The position numbers and the translations under genes were made by a program. A stretch of 64,000 nt of DNA, from contig JAKTNV010000178.1 in NCBI GenBank assembly GCA_022747635.1, positions 442,958 to 506,957 on the forward strand, in the 5' to 3' direction. Each line of letters opens with the position of its first letter. Position 1 is the first letter of the stretch. Shown here piece after piece: positions 1 to 11,990 of the stretch. Source of the stretch: Hetaerina americana. Taxonomy: Eukaryota; Arthropoda; Insecta; Odonata; Calopterygidae. The notes under the pieces were generated by a model. That model saw only the letters and a program-made list of their open reading frames with translations, did not search any database and had not been told where the DNA came from.

Positions 1-627
1 TGATAACACCTAGACGTTGACACAAGTGTTGTGTTTCAGGGGAATAAGTAATTGGACAGCATAGTACGTGCTCATAATTAATGTGGCAATATACTGATCT
101 TACACGACACACCAAAACTCCTCTCTTCCGTGGAGTACGAGAACTCCATAATAGCTTTTTAACACGTAACTTTCCAAAAGACTCTCTCTCCCACTCTGTA
201 AAAAGTAGCCTCATCGCAAGGTCCCAAGAACCGCAGCAGATCTTGTTTTGGGGCAAAAATCATTCGCTACAATTTTTTTCTCAAATTTTCTTATTTTTTC
301 AAAACCTTTCTTGTTTTCGACCTTAATTATTAAGTGACTCCATCGTTGACGGAAATGGGCCATTAACGCCCCGAACGAGGGCAAAAACAGTCGAATCTTA
401 TTTTAAACATGACATTAAATATTAGATTTTTTCGAGAGTCACTAAGTGCAGAAAAAGCTTAACTACATCGAGATATATGCGTAATTAGAAAGTCGAAAAA
501 AGTAGGAATGAGTAATGACCCAAGCGTCTTAATAACTATTCTAAATTAGTTACAGCCATAGGATAGAAAAGGGAATTTCGAAGACTATCTTGAATTTATC
601 AAACGCTTACTGTAAAGTTACGCAATA
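1..627. other. No gene seen
   Basis: AT-rich sequence with only short chance reading frames and no recognisable repeat. Confidence 0.5.
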
Positions 628-675
628 GCCAGCAAGACGCCGCTAGGGTGTGCGGCAGGAGGCAATTTAACAACA
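628..675 (-). mobile_element. LINE-B 3' tail remnant
   Basis: A diverged copy of the conserved 3' untranslated block of LINE-B, recognisable by the segment that reads gccgctagggtgtgcggca on the + strand. The (TAGATG)n tail is not preserved. Only this block remains, as expected for a heavily 5'-truncated insertion. Confidence 0.5.
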
Positions 676-1705
676 TGCTCTCAACTTCAATAATTAAGAT
701 TTTTATTTGTAAGTTTAACATCAATATGCTAAATAATTCAAGTAATTAAGATATTATTAGAAACAGGCACATGCGCTTAGGCATCTAAATGTTAGATATT
801 TCTCTACGAATGCGTCACGAGCTGCAAGTAAATTATTGTACAGCTAAAGTTAAATGAAATAATGGCAACTTGATACGCTGTTTAGAATTACAAAGGAAAA
901 AAACTTTTTTTCTCTAGCGTGGTCGTTTACTGCTATTATGATTCTTCAATAGCGCTTTTACATTGTAATTGCATCTACGTGGTTTATGAGATAAATCTCA
1001 AGCAAAGTTCAAATACGTTTTTACCATTTAAGTAAAGAGCCAATTATGCCGGCAAGAACAGGTGACAAGAAAAAAGCAAGGTTACCGTTCTCTCCTAGAG
1101 ATTTCGGGAAAATCTTCATCATTTCTTGATCCAAGCGAGGGGGGAAAATACAACCAGAAGAATTTTATTCAGCCCTTTTCTGATAAAAGGGAAATCATTC
1201 AAATGAGATGTCTACAATCTTTGTCAGAAGTGTCTGATTATGACGGTTTCATCATTTTGTGTTAAGGCACTCACGCAACTCCAACCAGGTCTCTATAAAA
1301 ACGAAATGGGTCCTGGTAATTAAGCAAATGGGATAAAAATGGGTACCCGGGGAAACTGGGAGGGAAATTTTCACACACCGTACACGATGAAAGTTTACTG
1401 TATCCTTCACCCGTAAATTCCGCAGGGAGAAATAAAGGACTCCTTTTTCTTTGATCTTAAGATGGGCAACCAAGGTTCTCATTTCGCGGGATTTCCCTGA
1501 CCGGGTGCGTGTGTGTTCGGCAATGACGACTGGTTGTGGCGAGAGAGCGTAAAAGGAGCCTTACGAATTTTTTCTCACGCATACCCCTCAAGACGCTCCG
1601 TCGGCGTTACAACACTCGGATAAAAATCACGAAAAAGGTTTTGCGACTGAAGCATATAAATGCCGGTTTATCATGAAATTTCCTTTAGAGGGAACGCGAT
1701 AAACT
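676..1705. other. No gene seen
   Basis: AT-rich and non-repetitive to the eye. The frames present are short and show no domain or splice structure. Confidence 0.5.
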
Positions 1706-1850
1706 ACAGTTATCAATCCGAAGGTTAGTTTGATAGGTGAGGGTTGAGCTCACCCAATGCTAAACTCAACCTGCGTAAGAAATTCACACATCAGGGAAGT
1801 GGGGCCAGTTCCTATCCCTCTGCAGCCTATAGTTTTTTTTCAGGAATACA
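1706..1850 (-). mobile_element. SINE-A 3' half, truncated
   Basis: Matches the body and 3' end of the SINE-A copies at 12.6, 45.7 and 57.5 kb, including the shared block around atcaatccgaaggttagttt and the block around aattcacacatcaggg. The tRNA-like head is missing. Confidence 0.65.
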
Positions 1851-3714
1851 GGAAAAAACTAGGAGATGATCTTAGCTATAGATCTCTCCTAATAGCTAGC
1901 AACCGTAAACCATAGCTACCCGGAAGTTAGTTAATAGAAGTGCAGTAACCACGTATATTAGGTGTATACAGGTCAAGAATTAATTAAGATTAGCCAAACA
2001 CTTTACTTTAGCACACGTGGTTTGTGCTGGCAGAAGATAGGTTGTGAGGAATGTACTCTGAGAATGGTTCATTCTAATCTGATCTAAGCCTCAATCTTCA
2101 GCTGATAACTTACAGGGGATTCAGTAAGAAAAAGTGTTTTCAATGTTCAAGACACAGGAATGGTGTAAATGTTTTACTAGCGAGCCACTTGAAGATACCT
2201 AACTAAAGATTGAAAAAAAAAACAATTTCGGAGACATTTTTAACACCTGCTTCAGGGTAAAACGCAGAATTTCTGAGAACAAATTTAGAACATATTTTAT
2301 AGGCTTTCAACATCCTTCGGGTTGGGAACAAACTAGGGAAATGGAAACCACTCTTGGATTTGACACAATATAACGACAACGTATCGAAAATCAACGCTAC
2401 TATGTAGCATTTACTTAAAAATTATAAGTACAAAGTGCGGGTTAATGGAACTGTGGCATTCATAATTTAACGAAAAAATCGAAACTCATTCCACCGTTTT
2501 ATTATCCTGCTAAGGTTTACCAATGATTTTACCTCGACAATGTATTCAACTATGCTTACCCTGACTGTCACTAGACTTTTTCATGTTCTTCCGCACTGTC
2601 ACGCAACCTGTTATCAACTCCTGTTAGTTGCGTGATATCGCGGGGAGAAAGGGCGAGAAATAATATTTTCAAGTGCGAATTATTACGAATGAATTGTTGG
2701 ACATTGTTTCATTTAATAATGGGTTTTCTCTGTCTCGCATTTAAGTTAAATTTACGTGCTCATCTTTTTCAAACCCTTCTCCTCGGGTTCCACTTCACGT
2801 GAGGCAGGAGGATTATTTAATTAATGCTGCCTGAAAGAAGGGTGTCAACGACCACTATTCTAATTATCTGGAACAAAAGGCAATTCGACCGTGATACTCG
2901 CAAGGATTCGTCTAGGAAAGAAAAAGGAATGGATACTCCTCGCCGCACCACTCTGCACACCCCTAAACAAATTTTAATATTATCCCGGTCGGAAAAACTT
3001 TAAATAAAAAAAATATAGCGAACAATTGCGATACGAAATTTCCATGAGCTGAATGAGCGTGACGCAAGAATTAATTAGCGTTGATTGTTTTCATTCAATT
3101 CTACGAAGAAGCAGCAGGAAATTCCATTCCCCGCTTGACCCATTGTAAAACTTTATAGAGAGAATAAACACTCGAAAATTTCGTAAATATTCAATGGTGA
3201 CGGGAGATACGCCTTTCTGTGTTCGGGGTTTAAGAAAATAAGGACAGCGGTGGCTGAGATATTAAGCAATTTAATGTGTCCGGCACAGAATCGGCAGCAT
3301 GAGTCAGTGTTTGCCTCGCTGTTAACGTGTCCCTTCGCACTGAGAAACGGTAGACCAGTGCGTGCCTGTACACAGTTAACGTTAGGCTCAAATTAGAGCA
3401 GAGTAACTCACATGTCCGCGGACTGCTTCCTGAACGAAAATGGTCAATGCCATTGAGTGAATCAGAAGAAAACGATAATTAGCAATCCAAACATTTGCGA
3501 AAAGTGAGGATTCTTTGTTGATAGACAAGCAGAGACGTAAAGAAAACATCAAGCAATATTTATAATATGACTCGAAGCATGACATGACGACGAAAATTTT
3601 TTCCAGAAAGGCAAAGGAGGAGTTTCTTATCGAAGTCTTCGTTTATCTGAGGTATGGAATTAGCAAGGTGCGCGGAGGAGAGGCCAACTAAGAACTGCTT
3701 GATGTGTCGTGAAG
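1851..3714. other. No gene seen
   Basis: AT-rich interval with no convincing coding region, RNA gene or repeat. The longest frames are below 70 codons. Confidence 0.5.
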
Positions 3715-3835
3715 CGATAGGGAGTTGCTGATGGGTAAATCTTAAGATGGCGGGAAAACAAGATGGATGAGATAGCGGGATTCTGAAAATTGTTATGGAA
3801 GGGAGAATGAAAGGTGTGGCGAGACGTAAGTGTTT
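3715..3835 (+). mobile_element. LINE-A 3' coding remnant, decayed
   Basis: Resembles the 3' coding end of LINE-A. The series of a purine-rich stretch, a gcgggattctgaaaattgt block and gaagggagaatga lines up with the same order at 21.9-22.0 kb. No open frame survives. Confidence 0.45.
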
Positions 3836-4009
3836 AGGCAGTAGTGCAGAAAGTGTGGATGTGTAAGTTCATGAGTTCTGTGTCTATATGCGTGATAACA
3901 CAATTGAAATCAAGCATGTAATCAATGAAACTGCGGAAGATATGAGAGAATGAAGGTTTTGCTAACCACAGTGTCCAACCAGAAATTTAGTCTGCGATTG
4001 ATAGGCGAA

Positions 4010-4190
4010 TGGGTGCATTGGGTTAGGGCCAATTCTCTTCCCTGTATTTGATGTAGTTTACCAGGAAGACCTGGCACCTTGGAACTCACAGTTGTCAGAT
4101 GGAGCTGGGGGATTCGAGTAACATCAATCGGAGGTGTGATCCAGGACTCTTCGGCCAGTAGCCTATACACACTTAGCCGTTCACTCGCCG
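4010..4190 (-). mobile_element. SINE-A, diverged
   Basis: The segment with ccaggaagacctggcacc and the neighbouring ccaattctcttccctgt lines up with the middle of SINE-A (compare 12.7 and 45.85 kb). The part corresponding to the tRNA-like head is too diverged to read as a cloverleaf. Confidence 0.45.
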
Positions 4191-4239
4191 CCTATAGAAC
4201 GGCATCCCCCGCAGTTTCTTGGAATTATCATATCATGGG

Positions 4240-6062
4240 AGATGTACCACAGAATCCCAAAACAAAAAAAATAAGGCCAACTTTAAATAGGTTTGCAGAA
4301 AATTGGTTAAAATCCAACCCATCACACAGTACTAAAGCTAATTCACTCAATACCGATAAAGGCGAAAGAACAACGAGCAGTTCGGAAAAGGCCAACTTAT
4401 TAAATTTCTTCTTTCAAAGCGTTTTCACCATTCTCTCACCCAATGATTCCGATAGCTTACCAAATCGCTTCCGATTACCGACGTGCGATTTTGAAATTTC
4501 AGGATTCTGAAATTTGCTGAAAAATATTAATCCTATCAAATCCTCCAGGCTCGATCAAATACCAGATCTTGTAAATTTAAGGAACTAGCGTGGGAAATTG
4601 CACCGTACCTATAAATCATACGCAAGAAGTCCCGAGTAGATCACAAGGTTCCCAGTGACTGGAAAACGGCTAATGTAATCGCTGCATTTAAAAATGGAGA
4701 TAAAGATGAACTGAGTATTTACATACTTATTCCCCTCACATCCATATCACGCAAGGTCATGGAAAATATGAAATTGTTAGTTCGATAGTGAGAGATAGAC
4801 ACCTTGATAGTCAAGAGTTATTGATAAAAATCCAGCACGGTTTCCGAAAGTATAAATCCTGTGAGACAAAACTTGCGCTGTTTGTTCATTATATATTTGG
4901 TCCGGGAAAGAGCAATGTCCGTGACGACGTTTTTCTAGATTTTAAAAAGCTTTCGACAAGGAACCCCACAGTGAACTACTCACATAGATAGACGCCTATG
5001 GTACAGATTAAAATATCCTGGGCTGGATTAAAGGCTTTTTGAATGGTCGGATGCAAAAAGTAATCATAGATGGCACTCGCTCTAATGCAATGGAAGTATT
5101 TTCAGGGGCTCCCCCAGGGAAGTATTATCAGGACTCTTTTACTCCTTTACCTTATCGACATTAACTCCAAGTTTAAGAGTAAGATACGTTTATTTGCCGA
5201 CGATGCAGTTGTTCCAGAGATATCTAAAATCCTGAGGATAAAGTAGCTTTAACAGATGACGTAAATACTGTATAACGTTGGTGCGACACTTAGAAATTAG
5301 AATGAAACTTAGAAAAGTGCGTAGTGACGAATTTATGGAATGATACCTGTTCCCTCCTGAACGCCTCCTGCATCACGGATAACGAACTATGGAGAAAGTA
5401 TAGACTTGATTACATCTATAGACGTTACCATCACTCAAAACCTCTCCTGGGTGAAACATATGCATAGATGGATAAATAGATAGTCGTCTTTATTTTGGGG
5501 AGAGATTGAGACTATGGAGCCTTTTCTACGACCTAACCCATCGTCACACATTGACAATACATGTGTAGCAATTCAATTAATACATGCATTATCATATAAA
5601 CGGGGAACATGTAGACAAGCTCAAATAAAATCAGAATTTATCATAAGAGTATTTGGGAAATGTGACGAGAAGCCTAAAGAGCAATGTTATTTTTCATGGG
5701 TTAAGCCTAATTTAGAATATGCTGCTAGTATATGGTAACCTCATGAAGTTGGATTGATTGCCGAATAAGGTCACATGCAACGTCGAGGAGATAGATTTGT
5801 AAAACTTTGTTATCTCTGAGTGGCGTATCAAAATTATTACAGGAGCTAAACTGGGAATCACTCACAGATCAAAGATTAAATTATAGATTAAATATATTGC
5901 ATAAATTGGAAGGACCGTCTCTTTAGCAGTGATGTTGAAAATGTATTATTTGCCCCATCGTACTATGATATGAAAGATCATGTCAGTTAAATTAAAGAGA
6001 TTAAGAGTAGAACAGCTCGATTTAAGTAGTCATTTTTCCCAAAAAGGATGAAGGATCGTAAT
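4240..6062 (+). pseudogene. LINE-D reverse transcriptase, decayed (CR1/Jockey-like)
   Basis: A broken polyprotein of a non-LTR retrotransposon. Readable pieces in order are an N-terminal region ending in a FFFQSVFT block (about 4400), WKTANVIAAFKNGDK (about 4660), IKIQHGFRKYKSCETKLA followed by VFLDFKK, the motif A region (about 4830-4950), a decayed LFADDAV-like catalytic block (about 5190), and KPNLEYAASIW (about 5700). All are hallmark blocks of CR1/Jockey-type reverse transcriptases, but stops and frameshifts separate them. An unrelated repeat with AATAAA and a TATC-type tail interrupts it at about 5470-5630. A second shorter copy lies at 19.99-20.45 kb, and both end with similar sequence around aaaaagga. 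It is non-functional. The assignment to CR1 rather than Jockey is uncertain. Confidence 0.75.
5470..5630 (-). repeat. Element E 3' end inserted in LINE-D
   Basis: Reading the - strand, an AATAAA is followed by a short TATC-type tail. The same sequence (tagataga, then gtctttatt, then gagactnatgg) occurs at 18.47 kb. It separates two halves of the LINE-D reading frame, so it is probably a younger insertion. The family is not recognised. Confidence 0.5.
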
Positions 6063-6257
6063 TACGATGTCCGACCGCGCTCGGGGGGAAGAGTTGTCCG
6101 GTGTGTAATCACCCCCTGCCCCACCCTGGCGGTGGCCTACAGGGCACCATTTCCGTATGTATACAAGTATACACCATATAAGTATAATTGTAAGTACCGG
6201 CATTGTAGTAAATATAATTGTCTACATGTATATGCTAGCATACTTTACTTGAGGGGA

Positions 6258-6600
6258 ATGCTATAGATTAAATGGACTGACAAAGTGACGTATGAGAAAG
6301 GGTATAGAAGAGCAGAAGAGGAAAGGACCGTGTGAAGAACTTTAGGGCAAAGAATAACCAGAAGGATTGAACCCACTAAGAGACAAAATGTTTTCGTTAC
6401 AAACATCATAAGAGGGGATATAATTGAATGCAAGATCCCGCGAGGAAGATCAAGAGACGAGTAAATGGGTCAAATAGATAAGGTTTTAAAACAGGTATAC
6501 TACTCGTATTAGTGGTGGGAGTGAGGGAATCAACACTGAATAGAGAGGATGGATGGCTGCATGAAAACCCATCTTAGAACAGTAATACTGATGATGTATA
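6258..6600 (+). mobile_element. LINE-C 3' end, decayed
   Basis: Aligns with the end of LINE-C at 43.60-43.91 kb: the gggtatagaagagcagaagaggaaagg block, agaaccagaaggattgaac, then cgaggaagatcaagagacg and the terminal aacccatcttag. No intact frame. Confidence 0.6.
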
Positions 6601-7334
6601 TTTTACTATCAGTATATTTTTTAACATTATATGACGAGATCTATTCCGCATGCCGTTGGCTCAACGATCAGTATATAATTTTTATAAAGGGGGTTTGCGG
6701 TCTTTTTAGCGTTGATTACGCCAAGGGAAAAGCGAATTGTATTTTATTGGCTGTTCAGCTAGAGTTGACTAGGGTCGAAAGTCCCTATTCACTTTACGAT
6801 GTCGTTTTATAGTTGAAATAGGTCATAATGGAACGAGTTAAACTCTTCAAAGCGGCCAAATTCTGGAGGCCAGTGAAAACATTGGAAGGAGCAATACGTA
6901 TGACATATCAACTATTTCAATACAGATTAACTCAAAACAAATGCTGAGGTCACTAGGACCTTAAAATTTAAACTGTGATGGATGAAGAACATACCTCCTC
7001 CGCCAACTTTATTATGCATTACTGTCATAGTCATATTATAATTTGGTCTCTACAGCCTCTACAATGTGGTTAACAGTTACACCAAAATATTATTAAAACC
7101 ACAACACATTTACTGGCAAAAATAGAATATATTACGCTTCAAAATTTACCGTTATTAGTCAAATTCGCTTACCTTCGAAGGGCGTTCAATATGGACAACT
7201 GGATCACAATTTTTGCGCCATAAAAAATGGGACCGTTACTAATGGAACCCAAATTTAACTTTAAAAGAATTTTTTGAGATCCCTTGCCAGGTCATATTAT
7301 ATTCTTTGTTTAAAAAAATAAGGGATTCATTCGG
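6601..7334. other. No gene seen
   Basis: AT-rich. A short 87-codon frame at 6549-6812 has no recognisable domain and starts inside the LINE-C remnant. The right part may be decayed 3' sequence of the element carrying the PHD ORF. Confidence 0.4.
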
Positions 7335-8090
7335 CTACATTACATTGTTTTTTGTAGGATCATACCAACAAAAACCTTCAGTTGAGAGAATTTTCTTTAC
7401 CTTTATATTCTGTCGGAAATCGTCCGTCACATCTTGGCGTACGAAATTTACAGTGATGGAGGATGTTTGACGAGGTTCAGCTGACGAATGACGCCTCTCC
7501 ATCTTCCGTACAGAGCCTAACGGATCAGGCTCTGGCTTCAGTCTGAGGGCAGGAGCAACGTCAGCTAACTCATGACCAAGTTTACCGTCTGCTGGAAGAC
7601 CGAGGCTTTCCAGCGACTTCATCAAGATGTCCTCCTCCAGCATGTTGACAGTAGTCTCCAGAGTCGCAACACGAATTTCGAAGTCGGTGTTTTCCTCCTT
7701 GAGGCACTCAATCTGTCGGACCTTGTTCTCAATGGCAGAGATTCTATAAGAATTAGCAGCGATAGTATCCCGGCAGAATTCAATTGCTTTCAACAACTCT
7801 GTTTTGCAATTCTTCTCAACCCGCTGTCTAGGCAAATCGCCGTCGATGTGGTTTGACGAGTACAAGACATCTGCAAAGCCTTTTTTACGTGGTTGTTCTA
7901 CGGGAGATGCCCGGGCCCTTCCTTTGGAGCCGCACGCCACGCAGGACCACGGATTGGTGATGATGGGTAGGTCGGACACTCTCACGCCTGCGCATTTTGA
8001 GTGAAAAATATCACCGCACGAACTGCACGCGATCACTTTATCGGTCCAAATGCGCGACGCCTTGCCATGACATACTGCGCATTTACTCAT
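7335..8090 (-). CDS. PHD-finger, coiled-coil ORF1-like protein (probable LINE ORF1)
   Basis: A 251-residue frame that starts with an N-terminal PHD-type zinc finger of the C4HC3 pattern: C4, C7, C22, C25, H30, C33, C50 and C53, with the usual tryptophan (W48) two residues before the seventh ligand. A charged coiled-coil-like stretch follows (about residues 105-155), then a basic and Ser-rich tail with no clear domain. Single PHD finger plus coiled coil in an intronless frame is the usual layout of ORF1 proteins of CR1/Jockey-type LINEs, which bind the element RNA. I infer that origin because LINE-B sequence lies nearby on the same strand and no host-like intron is visible. The frame ends without an RNA-binding or esterase domain, so it may be truncated or frameshifted. 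A domesticated host gene is the alternative. Confidence 0.55.
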   Translation of the reverse strand: MSKCAVCHGKASRIWTDKVIACSSCGDIFHSKCAGVRVSDLPIITNPWSCVACGSKGRARASPVEQPRKKGFADVLYSSNHIDGDLPRQRVEKNCKTELLKAIEFCRDTIAANSYRISAIENKVRQIECLKEENTDFEIRVATLETTVNMLEEDILMKSLESLGLPADGKLGHELADVAPALRLKPEPDPLGSVRKMERRHSSAEPRQTSSITVNFVRQDVTDDFRQNIKVKKILSTEGFCWYDPTKNNVM

Positions 8091-8295
8091 GGCCTGAACC
8101 TGAGTCGAATTATTAAAAAATATATAAAAAAACTACTTCAACCGATGCGCACAACTCGGAGACGATAGTGAGACTGAGGAAGATAGATATAGGGCAGAAT
8201 GTTTACTAAGCGAGATATAGACGGAAGAAAAGATTAGACACGTGGTGCGGATTAAACGCACGTAAAAAGATTTTAATATCTTTTCACCTATATCT

Positions 8296-8340
8296 CACCC
8301 AGCAAGCCGCCACGAGGGCGTCTGGCAGGGTGTGGTTCTG
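8296..8340 (-). mobile_element. LINE-B 3' tail remnant
   Basis: The block cagcaagccgccacgagggc with the following gtctggcaggg is a diverged LINE-B 3' terminus, same orientation as all the other tails in the window. Confidence 0.55.
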
Positions 8341-8765
8341 GTTCTCAACAATTGAGCGTATTTTTTATTTATTTGCCGTAAATTACGTTTCTTTATGCAA
8401 CGGTCTCGAAATGTTGGAGGGGACAACGATTGATTTTGCAAGAGGAAGAAAAAAATTATCTATATAGTATGAAATTAAGGGAAGTAGGACTTATGCACAG
8501 CTAATGAGTGCATTATTGTAACATTACGGGACTTGGCGATATTTTGTGTGATGTTATTTAGGACTTAAGATTTCGGTAGCGTTTATTGCCAGGGTCCATC
8601 AAAAACTTACCCTAAGTTGGTAGGCAACTACTACTAATAGAAAGTGAATATCAACATTGGATCCGGAGTCTTTCACATCTTACTACTTTGGTCTAACCTA
8701 CCAATGTAATATGGCGATACGATTATCTCTTCTCTCTCAGCTTTAAACTCTAATAATTTAAGACG

Positions 8766-9075
8766 ATCGGGATGGTGCGATGGCTAACGTGTAAGCTTCT
8801 CACCCAGAGGCCCCGGGTTCAAATCCTGGAGAAAACAAATATTTTTCAGCGATATCCTCATTCCTACTTGAGGTGCTTTGTGGAGAGCACTTTGAGTGAG
8901 TACGACGTCCGTCGGATGGGACGTTAAACTGCGGACCCCTTGGCGTCTGTCGTTTAAATTAGGGTAATGCCGACGCCAGGTTTCTATCTACCCTTCCTCC
9001 TTTCCCATCCTTCCCTAATGGCGCAAATTACCTTAGCTGTCGGTCGCCTTCCCTAAAAACTGCAACTACTACAAT
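8766..9075 (+). mobile_element. SINE-B, near complete
   Basis: A tRNA-derived SINE. The head (about 65 nt) has a recognisable A-box region (gatggctaacg) and a B box (gggttcaaatcct). The body runs through gacgtccgtcggatgggacg and ends with ggtcgccttccctaaa and an ACTACTAC-type tail. The same element is present inverted at 46.16-46.48 kb, where the head reads more like a tRNA. Transcription would be by RNA polymerase III, and it encodes no protein. Confidence 0.8.
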
Positions 9076-9524
9076 TGAGGACTATCATTCGATAAAACAA
9101 AAATCGGACATAATAACACGAAATAAATGTAAAAATCTTAATTGTCAGAAATTAGTTGCAATACAACATGAATGCTCTGTCGTATTAGCAGTGCCTAATT
9201 GTTGATGTATTCCCGGCTACGCCATTGGTAAATTATCAACCACGACTCATTATTGAGTGAACCCCGAAACGTGAACCACACTTTGTGTAAAATCCCTCGT
9301 CCAAATATTGTAGCCATTGTACCTCAAGATAATGAATGGTGATCTTAAATCAAGCACCAACTGAAGAGGTACTAATCCTTAATAAAGACCCAAGCATAGA
9401 GAGGGAACTCCATGTTAACTGTTTCAGAAAACAACGGTATTTATCTAACAAGGTATTCACGGCATTGACTGTTCAGTAAGTGCAAGGGGGACGTAGGTGT
9501 ACGATTTATCATAATCACAATTTC
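9076..9524. other. No gene seen
   Basis: AT-rich unique-looking sequence without frames above 60 codons or recognised repeats. Confidence 0.5.
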
Positions 9525-9660
9525 AATCCTAAGGTTGGTTTACTGCAGGTCTCAATTCTTCTCTATGAATTCCCTCATCCCATGGCCGTCTATCTTGTTT
9601 TGATTATCCTTCATTTGTCTTTTGTACTTGTCTCTTGGTCTTTCTAATGTAGTTTTCCCT
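9525..9660 (-). mobile_element. LINE-C 3' end, short
   Basis: The block ctaaggttggtttactgcag matches the end of LINE-C (compare 27.29 kb and, inverted, 43.9 kb). Further matches such as cttggtctttct follow in the expected order. Strongly 5'-truncated. Confidence 0.5.
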
Positions 9661-9708
9661 TTGTTATTACTATCTACAGGTATTACGTTTTTAACTAATC
9701 CATCGTGC

Positions 9709-10430
9709 ATCTACATCTACATCTACATAATACCCCGCAAGCCGCCGCAAGGGCGTGTGGCGGGGGGTGTTAGGTCACCAACCGTAAAAAGGAAAAATAC
9801 CACATGCAAAAAAAAACAACACGGAAAATTACACCCACAGCAGCGCACATACTCATGCAAAAATCCCTTCATCCAATACTCATGCAAACACATGTACCGC
9901 AAAACAACTAAAAAATTGCACCCCATGACGCAGCACGAAAGCCATCCTACACCACGGAAGCCAGAACACAACAAGCAAGAAATTGAAACACCACATGAAA
10001 ATGCACCACGAAACACTCTACCCCCACAGAGTCTCTAAAATGCAGGGAATGCGACCCAACGTTGCAGGTAGCAGGAATTTGCCCCCGCGGAGAGGGACGA
10101 GGGATTGAAAGGGAAACTTAAAAACAGATGAACAGAACACGAATGAGGTCATTCGGAAAGAATGGGTTATTATAGCAAAACACATAAGGTTAGTGGAAGA
10201 GCATGCATTTAAATACAACTAATTATTTTTTAGACGCTGAGGGTGGCAAGTGGAATTTTTGCTATCTATAACCCTGCAGTTGCTATCCCGTATTGTCCGT
10301 GGGAAGAAGGAGTCCTTGAGTCGGCTAGTTGTGGCATCTATTTCCCGAATTTTATATGCATGATCCAAGCGACTAATGTATGTAGGAGTACGAATAATTT
10401 GCGAGACCTCGGTGCTGAAACATGCGGTTT
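9709..10430 (-). mobile_element. LINE-B copy with long 3' untranslated region
   Basis: CR1/Jockey-like LINE. On the - strand the C-terminal end of the polyprotein is followed by about 450 nt of untranslated sequence, then the conserved GC-rich block and a GTAGATGTAGATG tail. A 73-codon frame at 10219-10440 contains the C-terminal protein piece (ACFSTEVSQIIRTPTYI, then FFPRTIRDSN). Compared with the copy at 10881-11415 it keeps several hundred extra bases of 3' untranslated region. Homology to the second copy stops at gaaacatgcgg, so the 5' truncation point is near 10430. The two copies differ at few coding positions and must be fairly young. Confidence 0.8.
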
Positions 10431-10880
10431 TATTTTTCAATTGGGTTTGAGGTTTATTGTATCAATTTGTCGCGTGGGACTTAATCAAAAGCATTTTAAA
10501 AATCCAAGAAAATCGCATCTACTTGTTCGTTCGTTTCCCCGATTGCAGGATATCGTGTGTGAAAACCCCAACAACATTTCAATGAATCTATCCTTTCTTT
10601 ATCGGTGTTGTTTACTGGATATAAGTTTTGTAAGATATATAAGTTTTGAGTGTCAAGGAAAGCGATGACGTTGCTAACAATGATATTGTTCGAGGATTTT
10701 AGAGGAGAGGGAGGTTATAGATATTAGTAGGTAATTACTAGGGTATTATTTGCCTCCAATTTTAAAGATAGGTTTGCCCTTAGCTATTTTCCAATCAAGA
10801 TAAACTATGCCTTCCAACATCGAATTGTTTAATATGTATCCTAAAAAGGATGCAATATCGGGTTCGAGCTCTTTCAGTAT
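10431..10880. other. No gene seen between two LINE-B copies
   Basis: About 450 bp without recognised repeats. A 141-codon + frame at 10243-10668 is mostly antisense to LINE-B and shows no domain. Confidence 0.45.
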
Positions 10881-11415
10881 TCTACATCTACATAATACCC
10901 CGCAAGCCGCCGCAAGGGCGTGTGGCGGGGGGTGTTAAGCGCACACACTCATGCAAAAATCCCTTCATCCAATACAACTAATTATTTTTTAGACGCTGAG
11001 GGTGGCAAGTGGAATTTTTGCTATCTATAACCCTGCAGTTGCTATCCCGTATTGTCCGTGGGAAGAAGGAGTCCTTGAGTCGGCTAGTTCTGGCATCTAT
11101 TTCCCGAATTTTATATGAATGATCCAAGCGACCAATGTATGTAGGAGTACGAATAATTTGCGAGACCTCGGTGCTGAAACATGCGGATCTAAATTTATTT
11201 AATAATTTCAATCTTGCATTGAATCGTCTTTCAGCCAATGATTCCCACCCCAAATCCATGAGCATTTCGGTGACGCTTTGCGTTTTATCGTAGGAATTTT
11301 TTACTAAACGGGATGCCCGGCGTTGAACCTTCTCAATTTCCCGAATGAGACCTTTTTCACTCGGATCCCACACGCTGCATGCGTATTCTAAATGAGGCCT
11401 TACAAGAGCGTGGTA
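10881..11415 (-). mobile_element. LINE-B copy with C-terminal polyprotein frame
   Basis: Contains an open frame of 131 codons (10978-11373) covering the end of a CR1/Jockey-like reverse transcriptase. The block LEYA-x-SVWDPSEKGLI (starting just upstream) and IEKVQRRASRLVKNSY are the conserved region after the catalytic domain, and the frame ends with FFPRTIRDSN and a Ser/Asn-rich tail. The catalytic domain itself is missing, so this is a 5'-truncated insertion. The 3' untranslated region is shorter than in the neighbouring copy, followed by the same GC-rich block and a TGTAGATGTAGA tail. It cannot move by itself. Confidence 0.85.
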
Positions 11416-11439
11416 GAATCAAGCTCAAGAGCATCAAGA

Positions 11440-11990
11440 GCATCAAGCTCCTTTGCCGTAGAGTTCTTGCTATTTAGTCCTTTCCTCTTCTTCTGCGCTA
11501 TAAAAATTTTCGTTCCTCATTTCGTCTGTTCATCTAATCTTCAGCATTCTCCTCCAGACATTTTCAATAGCGTCTTCGTGTATTCTTCACGGCCCTATTT
11601 AACCAATATTTCTCTGTACAATATATATAGATCCATGCGAACGTTTTGATGAACTGCTTCCTTGCTTGTAACCTTAGGTTCTTTGGGGATAGTAGTTGCC
11701 TCGTCTTCACGAACGCCTTCTTGCATTGAGCTCGTCTTCTCTTGGTAACGGTCGAACTTATTCCATCTCAATTTATACTGCTGTGCAGGCAGATAAGAGA
11801 TTCCACTTGGTATAGTTTCACTCTTCGAATTTTGATATCTGCCTTCCGCACCTACCTTCCACGAACTAGGATTTTAGTTATCTTCTTGTTGATGCTCGTG
11901 TTATAATCCAAAAGGACTTGACCCATAGCATTCAGAATTACTTGCAGGTCCTCTCACGTTTCTGCGACCCGGTGAAAGATTGGCACACTT
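11440..11990 (-). mobile_element. LINE-C reverse transcriptase C-terminal region, decayed
   Basis: Read on the - strand, the block ggaataagttcgaccgttac, then caagaaggcgttcgtgaag and tcgcatgga match LINE-C at 43.37-43.55 kb in order (the region after the FADD motif of RTE-like elements, peptide SSTDSRRRIAQAKKAFVKK in that copy). All frames are broken. Confidence 0.7.
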
